A DNA stretch of 64,000 nt from Streptomyces sp. NBC_00483 (GCF_036013745.1 NZ_CP107880.1:6820001-6884000), one strand, 5' to 3'; counted from the first letter of the stretch, positions 1 to 9,483 are shown. The notes: generated by a model not told the origin, from the sequence alone. Numbers and translations: made by a program.

Positions 1-2190
1 CTGGCCTTGGGGTGGTGTCGGCGGGGCCGGAGGCTGGGGGAAGCCGTAGCCGGGCTGTGGTGCGGGCTCGGTGGGTGGCTGGCCTTGGGGTGGTGTCGGC
101 TGGGCCGGGGGCTGGGGGAAGCCGTAGGTAGCCGGTGGAGCGGGGGTGTCGGGTGACTGCTGGCCGGAGGCCGGTGGTGCCGGTTGGGCCGGAGGTTGCG
201 GGGATCCGTAACCGTGCTGTGGCGCAGGGACGTTGGGGGTGGGCAGGTCCGGCGGGGTGGGCTGCGGGAAGCCGTAGCCGGGTTGCGCGTTGGCCGGCTG
301 GCTGTGGTGCGGTGGCTGCGGAGGGCCGTATCCACCCTGCGGTGGCATGGGTTGGCCGTCAGCCGGTGGTGCCGGTTGGGCGGGTTGCTGCGGGAAGCCG
401 TATGCGCCGTGGGGCTGTGCGGGCGTGTTCGGGGCTGCCAGAGGCGGTTGGCCGGGCGCGAGGTCGGTCCACTGCGGGGCCGCGGGCGGCGCGGCCGGCT
501 GGAACGACGGCGGCAACGGCGGCACCCCGCCTGCCGGAGGGGGCGGGGGAGCCCAGCCTGTCGGGGTGTTGGGTGTGGGTGCGTCGCTGAGAGCCGGAGC
601 GTCCGCAGCGGCCGGTGCGTCGCCGGGAGTTGGGGGCGCAGGGGGCGCCGGAGCAGCTTGTGACGCCGCCGGGGTGTTGCCGAGAACCGGAGTCGGCGGT
701 GCCGTGGGAGCGGCCGCAGCCGGGGAATCGGGGGCGGGCGCTGTTGGCTCCGCCGGGGGCACGGTGGGAGCCGGAGCAGCCGGAGTTTCGGGGACGTAGC
801 CGAGGGCCGGTCCTGCCGGTGCAGTTGGTGGTGCCGTGGGAGCGGCCGCAGCCGGGAAATCGGGGGTGGGCGCCGTCGGCTCCGCCGCGGCCGGAGTTTC
901 GGGGACGTAGCCGAGGGCCGGTCCTGCCGGTCCAGTTGGTGGTGCCGCGGGAGCGGCGGCAGCCGGGAAATCGGGGGTGGGCGCCGTCGGCTCCGCCGCG
1001 GCCGGAGTTTCGGGGACGTAGCGGGGGGCCGGTGCAGCGGGTGGTGCCGTGGGAGCAGCCACCGCCAGGGAAGCGGGAGCGGGCGCCGTCGGCTCCGCCG
1101 CGGTCACGGTGGGAGTTGGAGCAGCCGGGGCAGCTGGAGTGTCGAGGGTGTAGTCGGGGGCCGGGCTTGCCGGGGCGTCTTGTGGTGCCAGGGAAGTGGC
1201 AGCCGCAGCCGGGGAGTTGGTGGTGGACCCGGGCGGGTGCACCGCCGAATCCCCGGCGGACGCCGTTGGCCGCGCCGTGGTTTCGTCGGTGGACGGCGCG
1301 CCGGCATCCTCGGCGTCCGGTGCCGCGAGGGGGAAGTCGGTGTCCGTCGGGACGGCGTCGGCCGTCTTCGCGCGGGCGCTCTCCGTGTCGATGTCGACGT
1401 GCACCCGGTGGGCGTCGACCCACGCGCGGGCCCTCTCCGCGGGACTCTGGACCGGCGTGGGCGCAGGGGCGGGCGGCTCCCCGAGCGCCGCGAGCTCCTC
1501 GAAGTTCCGCCTCAGCGAGGGCGCGGAGAAACGCAGGGTGGTCCCGCTCTCCAGATCCCCATTGTCCAGGTCACCGCTGTCCAGGCCTCCGCTCCCCGGA
1601 CCCCGGTCCCCCAGATCGCGACCCCCACCGCCAGACGCACCCGCCGTAGCGGTCGGCTCAGCCGAAGTGATCGGAGCTGCCGGACCTGCGGGCGCAACCG
1701 GAGCTGCCGGAGCTGCCGGTGCCGCCGGACCTGCGGGCGCAACCGAAGCCGCCGGTGCCGCCGGACCTGCGGGTGCAACCGAAGCCGCCGGTGCCGCCGG
1801 ACCTGCCGGAGCAACCGATGCCGCCGGGCCCGCGGGCGGAAGCGGACCCGCAGGCGCAACCGAAGCCGCCGGAGCAACCGATGCCGCCCACCCCTCCGCA
1901 CCACCCGGCGCCATCGGCGCCCCCGCTCCCGGCCCCGCCGGCTCCCAGCCCACCCCACCGCTCCGCGAACTCGCCTGCTCGTACCAGGGCGGAGGCGCGT
2001 AGTCGATCGTGAACTCGCCCGTCGGCTCGGCACCGAACCCCGTCGGCTCGACACCGAACCCCGTCGGCTCGGCACCGAACCCCGTCTGCTCGATACCGAA
2101 CCCCGTCCGCTCGACATTGGGCCCCGCGCCGGACAGGTCACCGGCGGGTGACCCGCCGCCCCCGCGGACATCGTCCCGATCGCTGCTCAC
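1..2190 (-). CDS. Proline/alanine-rich N-terminal part of an SCO5717-type ATPase paralogue (partial)
   Basis: The frame is open from a GTG at 2190 to the left edge, 730 codons with no stop, behind a good AGGAGG site four bases upstream. It begins VSSDRDDVRG, has four degenerate TGFG(A/V/I)E repeats, then GEFTIDYAPPPWYEQASS. This matches the start of the ATPase gene at 19667 (MTSDRD, later [18 protein letters not shown]). The rest is Ala/Pro-rich repeats, then Tyr-containing GYGFPQPP repeats near the edge. The P-loop domain seen in the 19667 gene would lie outside the window, so ATPase activity is inferred from paralogy only. The N-terminal homology and long open frame make the gene itself fairly certain. 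Confidence 0.8.
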   Translation of the reverse strand, partial: MSSDRDDVRGGGGSPAGDLSGAGPNVERTGFGIEQTGFGAEPTGFGVEPTGFGAEPTGEFTIDYAPPPWYEQASSRSGGVGWEPAGPGAGAPMAPGGAEGWAASVAPAASVAPAGPLPPAGPAASVAPAGPAAPAASVAPAGPAAPAASVAPAGPAAPAAPAAPVAPAGPAAPITSAEPTATAGASGGGGRDLGDRGPGSGGLDSGDLDNGDLESGTTLRFSAPSLRRNFEELAALGEPPAPAPTPVQSPAERARAWVDAHRVHVDIDTESARAKTADAVPTDTDFPLAAPDAEDAGAPSTDETTARPTASAGDSAVHPPGSTTNSPAAAATSLAPQDAPASPAPDYTLDTPAAPAAPTPTVTAAEPTAPAPASLAVAAPTAPPAAPAPRYVPETPAAAEPTAPTPDFPAAAAPAAPPTGPAGPALGYVPETPAAAEPTAPTPDFPAAAAPTAPPTAPAGPALGYVPETPAAPAPTVPPAEPTAPAPDSPAAAAPTAPPTPVLGNTPAASQAAPAPPAPPTPGDAPAAADAPALSDAPTPNTPTGWAPPPPPAGGVPPLPPSFQPAAPPAAPQWTDLAPGQPPLAAPNTPAQPHGAYGFPQQPAQPAPPADGQPMPPQGGYGPPQPPHHSQPANAQPGYGFPQPTPPDLPTPNVPAPQHGYGSPQPPAQPAPPASGQQSPDTPAPPATYGFPQPPAQPTPPQGQPPTEPAPQPGYGFPQPPAPPTPPQGQ

Positions 2191-2240
2191 AATGCCTCCT
2201 GGTGTGGTCGAGCACCGGCGTGCCTCCCCCGCCCCCCCTA

Positions 2241-2400
2241 GGGCCTGTCGTTTGGATCAGGCCGGGCTCGCGGGGCCTGGCACGCACGCTCGCGGCGTTG
2301 TCGTCGGTCGCCGACGCTCCGCGTCGACTCCCTCCTCCGCCTTGCGATCGCACGCACCAGACCCCGCTCCCTGATCCGGCCTCATCCAAACGACAGGCCC
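2241..2400. repeat. MITE-like element with 17-bp perfect terminal inverted repeats
   Basis: The arms at 2241-2257 (GGGCCTGTCGTTTGGAT) and 2384-2400 are perfect inverted copies, and the pairing continues imperfectly inward through GGCCGG. No coding region lies between them. The 2191-2662 gap otherwise holds only the upstream regions of the flanking divergent genes. From memory the arm sequence recurs in many Streptomyces genomes, which would fit a dispersed non-autonomous element; that part was not searched. Confidence 0.7.
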
Positions 2401-2662
2401 TTGCCGTACGCACGGCCCGCGCGCGGGAACACAGGACACGTCCTGTCCCAGCCTAATCACCAAAACCGCCCGCACGGCAGGCCCGCCCACACCCCGTCGA
2501 CTAGACTCGCCGCGCCGTGACCGGGGAGGTCGTGGCGCGGACGGCGGCGGGGGAGGGCGTGGCGTGCGGAATCGGAGCCGGATCAGGGGCAGTGCCCCGC
2601 CGGTGCGCGCAGCGCACACCAACTGACCCGCCCCGCACCCGACCACGGCGAGAACTCACCTC

Positions 2663-4864
2663 ATGCCTACCGCGCTGACCCACGTCGACCCCGTACACCT
2701 CGGCCCGTTCCGCCTCGTCGGACGCCTCGGCAGCGGCGGCATGGGGACGGTGTACGTCGCGCGGACCGCCGGCGGGCGAACCGTCGCCGTGAAGACGATG
2801 CACGCCGGACTCGCCGCCGACCAGGCCGTGCGGACCCGGTTCCGCCTGGAGATCGACGCCGCGCGGGTCATCGGCGGGCAGTTCGGGGCGAAGGTCGTGG
2901 ACGCGGACCCGCTGGCCGAGACACCGTGGCTTGCCACCGAGTACGTACTCGGACCGCCGCTAGACGAGGCCGTCGAGTCCGGCGGGCCGATGCCCGAGGC
3001 GACCGTACGCGCGCTGGGAGCCGCCCTGTGCGGGGCACTTGGGCAGCTGCACCGCAGCGACGTCGTGCACCGCGACCTCAAGCCGTCCAACATCCTCGTC
3101 ACGGCGTACGGCCCCAAGGTCATCGACTTCGGCATCGCCCGCGCCATCGGCGACGACCGCCTCACCCGCACCGGATCCGCCGTCGGTACACCCGCGTTCA
3201 TGTCGCCGGAGCAGGCCACGGGCCAGGAACACGGCCCGGCCGGAGACGTGTTCGCGCTCGCCGGAGTGCTGGTGTTCGCGGCCCGCGGCAGCGGCCCGTT
3301 CGGTAACGGGCAGGCCGCCGACCTGCTGTACCGCGTGCGGTACGGCGAGCCGGACCTGACCGGGGTGCCCGCCGCCCTCGTCCCCGTACTGGCACGCTGC
3401 CTCGACAAGGACCCGGCGCGACGCCCCACCACGTACTATCTGTCGGCCCAACTGCACACCGGGACAGGCGAGTTCGCCGACCACCTGTCCGAGGCGCTGC
3501 TCGGTGACATCGGGCGCCGCGCCACCGACGTATGGCAGACCGTCCCGCAGCGGCTGCCCGCTCCCATCACCCATACGCTCCCGGGGACCACCGCGGTCGC
3601 CCCCGTCGCGAGCGCCCCCGTGTCGCGGCGCCGCTTTCTCGCCGTCGGGGGAGTGCTCGGCGTCGGCGCGGTCGCGGCCGGAGGCGCCTGGTGGTGGACC
3701 GGCCGCTCCTCGGAGGAGAAGAAGGCGGCGGACCCCAAGGCCCTCGACACCCGCAACCGGCGCAATCTCGACCCCCTTTGGAAGGACGAGGGTTACTTCG
3801 AGAGCAGCGTCGTCGACGGCGGAAAGTCGATGATCCCTGCCATCGTCGACGGGGTGGCCGTCGCCATGCGCGGGTACGCCCGCGGCTTCGCCGTGTCCGA
3901 CGGCGCGAAGAAGTGGGACGACCACATCGGCAGCGGATGGCAGTGGACCGCCGCGGACGGCAAGCTCTACCACCTGTCCTACAACGTGTACCAGGACGAC
4001 CGCGCCGGAGCGCCCGTCACCGTCGAGTCGATCGCCCCGCGCACCGGCAAGAAGGTCAAGACGCTCGCCCGTCTCGCCGACACCAACGACCACCTGGAGG
4101 GGAACCAATTCCTCTGCGTCGCAGGCGACATCGCCTACGTGGCGGTGGGCAAGGGCAAGGGCGGCACACTCGGCTACGCGGCCACGCAGAAGTGGACGCT
4201 GCGCGCCGTGAACTGCGCGACCGGCAAGACGTTGTGGTCGCGGCCGCTGCCCAAGCGGGCCGAGCTCGACCAGTCCATGCACATCCTCGCCGCGAAGGTG
4301 GCCGGCGGGCACCTGGTGACGTACCAGCAGATGAAGGAGGACGAGGTCCACATCGTCGTACGGGACCTGAAGACAGGCGCCATCCTGTGGAACGTCCCGT
4401 ACCGCGTCGACGACGTCGCCACCCTGTGGGCCGCGATCGCGGCCGACGACACGCACCTCTACATCGGCGGCACCCGGCTCCGCGCGGTGCGCCTCAAGGA
4501 CGGCAAGGCGCAGTGGCAGACGCCGGAGGGCCGCCCGTTCGGGCCGCCGACGCTGCACGGCGGTGTCGTGTACGCCGTGGGTGAGGGCGTCGGACTTGCT
4601 GCGTACAGGGCGAGCGGCGGCGGGCGGTTGTGGGTGGAGAAGGACGGCAGCGCCGACGAGCAGTCCAGGGCGTGGCGGCCGCTCATCGGCAAGCAGTGCG
4701 CGTACTACCGCAACGGCGCGCAGCTGCGCGGCGTCGACCTCAAGAGCCACGAGGTCGCGTGGACGTACAAGACGGACGGCGACCGCTTCTACGCGAACCC
4801 GGAGCGCACGCGCATCCTCTCCCTGAGCAACAACGCCAAGCTCGCCGCGTACCCCATGAAGTGA
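2663..4864 (+). CDS. Membrane Ser/Thr protein kinase with C-terminal PQQ beta-propeller domain
   Basis: A 733-residue receptor-type kinase. The kinase domain spans about residues 12-275: glycine loop GSGGMGTVYV, Lys44 in AVKTM, catalytic HRDLKPSN at 136-143, DFG from Asp155, and MSPEQ activation-segment end. A proline/alanine linker leads to SRRRFL at 321-326 and one hydrophobic segment. About 370 residues of PQQ-like repeats (GKTLWSRPL, GAILWNVPY, AQWQTPEG) follow and should lie outside the membrane. All catalytic residues are present, so it should phosphorylate Ser/Thr targets in response to something the propeller senses. It is followed 69 bases later by a second similar kinase. The signal and targets are unknown; the location beside a secretion locus suggests a regulatory link. 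Confidence 0.93.
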   Translation: MPTALTHVDPVHLGPFRLVGRLGSGGMGTVYVARTAGGRTVAVKTMHAGLAADQAVRTRFRLEIDAARVIGGQFGAKVVDADPLAETPWLATEYVLGPPLDEAVESGGPMPEATVRALGAALCGALGQLHRSDVVHRDLKPSNILVTAYGPKVIDFGIARAIGDDRLTRTGSAVGTPAFMSPEQATGQEHGPAGDVFALAGVLVFAARGSGPFGNGQAADLLYRVRYGEPDLTGVPAALVPVLARCLDKDPARRPTTYYLSAQLHTGTGEFADHLSEALLGDIGRRATDVWQTVPQRLPAPITHTLPGTTAVAPVASAPVSRRRFLAVGGVLGVGAVAAGGAWWWTGRSSEEKKAADPKALDTRNRRNLDPLWKDEGYFESSVVDGGKSMIPAIVDGVAVAMRGYARGFAVSDGAKKWDDHIGSGWQWTAADGKLYHLSYNVYQDDRAGAPVTVESIAPRTGKKVKTLARLADTNDHLEGNQFLCVAGDIAYVAVGKGKGGTLGYAATQKWTLRAVNCATGKTLWSRPLPKRAELDQSMHILAAKVAGGHLVTYQQMKEDEVHIVVRDLKTGAILWNVPYRVDDVATLWAAIAADDTHLYIGGTRLRAVRLKDGKAQWQTPEGRPFGPPTLHGGVVYAVGEGVGLAAYRASGGGRLWVEKDGSADEQSRAWRPLIGKQCAYYRNGAQLRGVDLKSHEVAWTYKTDGDRFYANPERTRILSLSNNAKLAAYPMK

Positions 4865-4933
4865 CACACCCCTGACACACCCCCCACGCACACGCACAGG
4901 TTCCACGACCGCCTCCCCGGCAGAAGGCCCCAC

Positions 4934-7030
4934 ATGAAACCCCTCGGCATCGGCGACCCCCTCCGCCTCGGTCCCTACCGCGTCCTCGGCGTGCTCGGCG
5001 AGGGCGGCATGGGGAAGGTGTACGTCGGTCAGGACGGCGCCGGGACGCTCGCCGCGGTCAAGGTGCTCAAGCCCGAACTCGCCCACGACACGAACCTCGC
5101 CCAGCGGTTCGTCCGCGAGGCGCAGGCCGCACAAGCCGTACGCAGCAAGGGAGTTGCGAACGTCCTCGGCGCGTGGACCGAGGGCGGCCGCCCGTGGATG
5201 GCCACCGAGTTCCTGGCGGGACTCACCCTCGACCAGGCCGTCGAGGCACACGGGCCGCTGGCCGAGCCCGCGCTGCGCGCCCTCGCCGCCTCCCTCGCGT
5301 ACACCCTCGCCGACATCCACGCGGCGGGCTTCATCCACCGCGACCTCAAGCCGCCGAACATCGTGCTGACGTCGACGGGCCCGCGCATCATCGACTTCGG
5401 CATCGCCCGCCCCGAGCACGGACTGACCCTCACCACGACGGGCGAAGTGCCGGTCACCCCCGGGTACGGGGCCCCCGAGCAGGTGCTCGGCCGCCGTGTC
5501 ACCCCGGCCGCCGACATCTTCTCGCTGGGCGCGGTGCTCGTGTACGCGGCCAGCGGACGGCGCGCGTTCGACGGCGGGCACGTAGCGGCCGTGCAGTACG
5601 AAGTGGTCCACGGCGAGCCCCAACTCCAGGGAATGAACCCGGAGTTGCTGGCACTCATCGCACCCTGCCTCGCCAAGGACCCGACCCACCGTCCCACCCC
5701 CGCCCAGATCGCCGGGGCGATGCGGCCGCCCAAGGGCGCCGAGAAGGCCTGGCGGCGCGGCTCCATCGCGGACGCGATCACCGAGCGGGAGACCGGGGCC
5801 CGGCAGCTGGCGACCACCATCGTGGGCGGAGCGCAGCAGCCGCAGAAGCCCGCCATGTCGCGAAGACGCCTGCTGGCGACGCTCGGCGTCGGAGGCGCTG
5901 TCGCCGCGGTGGGCGGCGGCACGGCCGCGTGGTGGTACGGCTCGCGCCCCGACAGCGCCCTGTTCGACGTCCCGGCCGCGGTCAGGACCCCCGTACAGGC
6001 GCTGAAATCCAAGCCTGCCGACGACTACTCCGAGAACGGCGGGTCCATGAAGCTGTGGTCCGTCACCACGGCGGACGCCACCTCGCCCGAACTGCTGCCC
6101 GTACGCGACGTGTTGGTCTTCGCGCTCGGCTCCGGCGGCATCGGGGCGTACGGCGTCAAGAACGGCAAGCAGCGCTGGTCCGCCGACGGCCTGCGGGCGA
6201 GATCCGGCTACGTGTCGCTGGCCGACCGGCTCGTCGTCGGCGCGGACGAACAGGGAACGCTGCACACCTTCGTGCCCTCCACCGGAGCCGCGAAGTGGAC
6301 GTGCGAGCAGGCCGAGGCGGAGACGCTGCTCGCCGCCGGCGCCGACGCGGTCTACATGATCACGAAGGACGACCGGCTGCGCTGCGTCAACAGCGAGGAC
6401 GCCGAGGTGCGGTGGACGGTCACCGTGCCCGCGAAGTTCCGCAAGAAGCTGCACGGCCCGGCCGCCGTCGGCGGGGGCGTCCTCGTCGTCCCGTCCACCG
6501 ACGGCACGGTGCTCGCGGTGCGCACCAGCGACGGCCGTACGGCATGGCAGCAGTCCGAGGAATCCGAGTCGGTCGTCCGCCCCGCCATCGCCGACGGCAT
6601 GGTCTACCTCAACAACAAGACCCTGGAGGCCTACCGGCTCCGCGACGGAAACCGGGAGTGGAGCACGTTCCAGCTCGGCGGCACCAACTCCGTGTACAGC
6701 AAGTGGGGACCGCCCGAGGTGCGCGGGAACAAGGTGTACGCCAACGCCGTCGACGTCACCCGGTGCCACAACCGGGCCAACGGCGAACAGGAGTGGTTCG
6801 CGGTCGGCCCGTCCACGACCAGCCGCGTGCTCACGCAGGGCACGAGCATCTGGTCCGTCGACGACGGCGACGGAATCGGCGAACTCCAGTTGAAGGGCAT
6901 CCCGCAGAAGGACGGCAAGAACGTCTGGACGACGAGGTACCCGCGACCCCACTACACGCAGCTCGCCGCCGGTGGGAACCGGGTCTTCCTGCTGATGGAC
7001 AGCACGGTGCAGGCGCTGTCGGTGTTCTGA
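4934..7030 (+). CDS. Second membrane Ser/Thr protein kinase with PQQ domain
   Basis: A 698-residue paralogue of the kinase at 2663 with the same order of parts. The glycine loop is GEGGMGKVYV, Lys43 sits in AAVKVL, the catalytic loop HRDLKPPN runs from His135, DFG starts at Asp154 and the activation segment ends in GAPEQ. A proline-rich juxtamembrane region leads to SRRRLL at 309-314 and a hydrophobic segment ending in AWWYG. PQQ-type blades follow, for example QRWSADGL, AKWTCEQ, TAWQQSEE and REWSTF. AGAAGG lies shortly before the ATG. It lies in tandem with the kinase upstream and the pseudokinase downstream, so the three probably form one operon. Active-site residues look intact. Confidence 0.93.
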   Translation: MKPLGIGDPLRLGPYRVLGVLGEGGMGKVYVGQDGAGTLAAVKVLKPELAHDTNLAQRFVREAQAAQAVRSKGVANVLGAWTEGGRPWMATEFLAGLTLDQAVEAHGPLAEPALRALAASLAYTLADIHAAGFIHRDLKPPNIVLTSTGPRIIDFGIARPEHGLTLTTTGEVPVTPGYGAPEQVLGRRVTPAADIFSLGAVLVYAASGRRAFDGGHVAAVQYEVVHGEPQLQGMNPELLALIAPCLAKDPTHRPTPAQIAGAMRPPKGAEKAWRRGSIADAITERETGARQLATTIVGGAQQPQKPAMSRRRLLATLGVGGAVAAVGGGTAAWWYGSRPDSALFDVPAAVRTPVQALKSKPADDYSENGGSMKLWSVTTADATSPELLPVRDVLVFALGSGGIGAYGVKNGKQRWSADGLRARSGYVSLADRLVVGADEQGTLHTFVPSTGAAKWTCEQAEAETLLAAGADAVYMITKDDRLRCVNSEDAEVRWTVTVPAKFRKKLHGPAAVGGGVLVVPSTDGTVLAVRTSDGRTAWQQSEESESVVRPAIADGMVYLNNKTLEAYRLRDGNREWSTFQLGGTNSVYSKWGPPEVRGNKVYANAVDVTRCHNRANGEQEWFAVGPSTTSRVLTQGTSIWSVDDGDGIGELQLKGIPQKDGKNVWTTRYPRPHYTQLAAGGNRVFLLMDSTVQALSVF

Positions 7031-7090
7031 GCGGCGGTAGGGTCGGCGGTAGGGCAGTGGCCCTGTTCGTATGGGGGGAGTGGGGGACAC

Positions 7091-8023
7091 GTGCACAGCA
7101 CCAGAGGCGGGGTCCAGCAGGCAGGCCCGTACCTCCTGCTGACGTCCATCGATCCCATCGACTCCATCGACCGGAAGGTCAGGACGCCCTCCGCCCGCCA
7201 CATCGCCCGAACCGCCGACGGTGACCGCACGGTCCTGCTCAGCACCCCCGCCCCCGGCGTCGACCCGAACCGCTTCATGGCGGAAGCGGACGCGGCGCGC
7301 TACCTGCTGGGCAGCTGGACGCTGCCGACGACCGAACTGGCGCCGCCCGGCGGGTCACCCTGGCACGCACGCCCGTACGTCCCCGTACTCCCCCTACCGA
7401 CAGCACTCGCTCTCCTCGGCGCCCCGCTGCCCGAGCGCACGGTACGCGCCCTGGGAGTCGCACTCGCCGAAACCCTGTCCGTCATCCACGGCCAGAGCCT
7501 CGTCCACGCCGGGATCTCCCCGGCGGCGGTACTGCTCTCCTTCGACGGCCCACGCCTCGACTGTTTCGGCGCGGTACGCGCGGCGACACCCGACGGAGCG
7601 CTCCGTCGCGACCTGCCGGGCATCGACGGCACGGCCCTCGCCCCGGAACAACTGGCGGGCGGACAACCGCGCCCGCTCGGCGATGTGTACGCACTGGGCG
7701 CGACACTCGCGTACGCCGCGACGGGCCACACGGTCCCCGAGCGGGACGAACTCCCGGTGTCACTACGCTCACTGGTGAGCAGATGCCTGTCGCGTGACCC
7801 GGTACAACGGCCCCAACTGGCAGATGTCGTCGGCGAGTTGACGGCTGGGGCAGCCCGCCACCCGGTCGGCTTCGGCGCCACCGACCACGCCTCGACGCTC
7901 CTCACGCCCGGCTGGCTGCCGGCCCGCCTGGTCGCGGCGCTGGCACACCAGGCGGCGTCGGTGCTGGACGCGGAGATGCCGGCGCCGTCGTCGACGACGG
8001 CACCGGGCACGTACGGGTACTAG
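7091..8023 (+). CDS. Kinase-fold protein lacking catalytic residues (pseudokinase)
   Basis: A 310-residue protein from a GTG start after a GGGGGAG-rich leader, 60 bases past the second kinase. The C-lobe order of a protein kinase is recognisable (LSVIHGQSLVHAGISPAAVLL, then ALAPEQLAG and GDVYALGATLAYAATG), but the HRD triad reads HAG from His139, the following Asn is Ala, DFG is replaced, and the N-lobe has no clear glycine loop or AVK lysine. It has no hydrophobic segment or PQQ domain. I infer a catalytically dead scaffold or allosteric partner of the adjacent kinases. Its stop codon overlaps the stop of the convergent DUF397 gene by four bases. Confidence 0.85.
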   Translation: MHSTRGGVQQAGPYLLLTSIDPIDSIDRKVRTPSARHIARTADGDRTVLLSTPAPGVDPNRFMAEADAARYLLGSWTLPTTELAPPGGSPWHARPYVPVLPLPTALALLGAPLPERTVRALGVALAETLSVIHGQSLVHAGISPAAVLLSFDGPRLDCFGAVRAATPDGALRRDLPGIDGTALAPEQLAGGQPRPLGDVYALGATLAYAATGHTVPERDELPVSLRSLVSRCLSRDPVQRPQLADVVGELTAGAARHPVGFGATDHASTLLTPGWLPARLVAALAHQAASVLDAEMPAPSSTTAPGTYGY

Positions 8024-8319
8024 GCCTCGCCGCCGCCATTGCGCGGAGCCGACTCCAGGTCGAACTCCCCGTCCCTGGCACCGAGTACGAACGCCGTCCA
8101 CTCCGCCTCGGTGTACCGCAGCACCGTCTCCGGCTCCAATGACGAACGCATCGCCACGGCGCCGTCCGGCAGCTTCGCGATCTCGACGCGCTCCTCGTCC
8201 TGCTCGGTACCGGGCGCGCTCTCCCACGTGACGCCGGAGATGTCGAGCGCGTACAACTCGTTCTTCTCGCGCTCCTTACGGGCCTCGATCTCCTCCGGCG
8301 TCTCGCCTGTGGTCCCCAC
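8020..8319 (-). CDS. bldB: DUF397 protein of BldB type
   Basis: A 99-residue protein with a DUF397 core: ERVEIAKLPDGAVAMRSS, then VLRYTEAEWTAFVLGARDGEFD. The N-terminal part has a charged stretch and ELYALDISGV. BldB of Streptomyces coelicolor is a DUF397 protein of about this length needed for aerial development, and from memory its gene lies close to the ESX cluster there; the wording of this C-terminal half fits my recollection of BldB. No XRE-type regulator partner, usual for other DUF397 genes, sits upstream. The DUF397 call is firm; the bldB name is tentative. Confidence 0.85.
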   Translation of the reverse strand: MGTTGETPEEIEARKEREKNELYALDISGVTWESAPGTEQDEERVEIAKLPDGAVAMRSSLEPETVLRYTEAEWTAFVLGARDGEFDLESAPRNGGGEA

Positions 8320-8499
8320 GCCGCATCAGCCCTTTCCGTAGTCCTGCGGTAACCACGCTCAGCTTAGTGAAAGTTGACCGTCGACCACGGTGAGCCGCTG
8401 GAACGGGACTCTTTGGTGGAGGAAGCGGTCCGATGGGCCCACGGGTCCCGTGTGTCCGGGAGGATGTCCTGACGCATCAGCACGGGGAGGACCCCAGCA

Positions 8500-9465
8500 G
8501 TGAGCAGCAACCATCCGGGCCCGTACGCCGGCGGCCCCCAACAACCGGGGCCCTACGGCGCGCAGCCGGCACCGTACGGGCAGCCGCCGGTTCCGCCGTA
8601 CGGACAGCCAGGGCAACCTGGACCGTACGGGCAACCGGGGCAGCAGCCGGGTCCGTATGGGCAGCCGGGTCCGCACGGGCAGCCGGGGCAGCCGCAGTTC
8701 GGCGGTTACGGGTTCCCGCAGCAGCCGGGTGGTTACCCGCCGCCGTCACGCCGCGGCGGTCTGGCGAAGACCTTGGTGTTTGTTGCGTGCGGGGCGGCGC
8801 TGATGACGCTGATCGGCTTCGGTCTGTTCTGGATCCGCGACGCGCAGGGCCCGGACGACGACGGCCCGCACAAGCTGACGGCGCCGTCGACGATGTCGTT
8901 CGCCACGTACTACCGCGCCGGCGACGAGTCGGACCCGCACCTCTCGTCGGAAGACCCCAAGGTGTTGAAGTGGCACGAGATGGAGAAGCCCACGGAGATC
9001 GCCGCCAGCTACTCCGACGAGCTCCTCGACAACGTCGACACCCCTGACCCGGACGCGGCCCAGGACACGTTGCAGCGTGCGCAGAACGGCAAGCGGTTCT
9101 CGGTTACCGGTGCCTACGGCGAGTTCCGCAAGCCCGAGCTGGCCTTGTCCTACTACTTCGGCCTCGTGGAGGACAAGCTCACCGAGGCCACGGACAAGGC
9201 CCCCGGCCACGTCGTCTCGTCGCTGGACGTGCCGGAGGACACGGAGGCGGACTCGCTCGAAGGCGGCGCGGTGATGAGGTGCGCGGGCTTGAAGGTGGAC
9301 AGTTGGGACGACGACAACCCGGCCACTGAGACGACGGTGTGCGGTTGGGCCGACTATTCGACGGTCGGAGTGGTCACTCCGTACGACGGGACTCTCCCGG
9401 TGTCGAAGGAGGACTCGGCGGAGCTCACGGGAAACATCCGCACCGCAATGCGCGTCGAGAACTAG
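8500..9465 (+). CDS. Single-pass membrane protein with Pro/Gly/Tyr-rich cytoplasmic tail
   Basis: A 321-residue protein from a GTG start with GGGGAGG upstream. Residues 1-85 are GPYGQPG-type repeats ending in GGYGFPQQPGGYPPP. One hydrophobic segment lies at about 88-112 (LAKTLVFVACGAALMTLIGF). The remaining 200 residues are soluble, mixed alpha/beta in character, with two cysteines (MRCAGL and TVCGWA). The topology puts the repeat tail inside and the domain outside. It sits between the BldB-like gene and the mycosin gene, converging on the latter across a shared terminator. The protein at 56179-57132 has the same plan beside another mycosin. No enzyme motif was recognised; I infer a secretion accessory. 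Confidence 0.8.
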   Translation: MSSNHPGPYAGGPQQPGPYGAQPAPYGQPPVPPYGQPGQPGPYGQPGQQPGPYGQPGPHGQPGQPQFGGYGFPQQPGGYPPPSRRGGLAKTLVFVACGAALMTLIGFGLFWIRDAQGPDDDGPHKLTAPSTMSFATYYRAGDESDPHLSSEDPKVLKWHEMEKPTEIAASYSDELLDNVDTPDPDAAQDTLQRAQNGKRFSVTGAYGEFRKPELALSYYFGLVEDKLTEATDKAPGHVVSSLDVPEDTEADSLEGGAVMRCAGLKVDSWDDDNPATETTVCGWADYSTVGVVTPYDGTLPVSKEDSAELTGNIRTAMRVEN

Positions 9466-9483
9466 ACGCGCAGGTGCAGACGT

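Noticed and set aside
615..2151. Long plus-strand frames over the left-edge gene
   Set aside because: Arg- and Pro-rich shadows; the minus-strand frame has the ribosome site and homology to the 19667 N-terminus.
2960..7201. A 1413-residue minus-strand open frame across both kinase genes
   Set aside because: It is the antisense shadow of two well-supported kinase genes; composition is Arg/Val/Gly-rich without domains.
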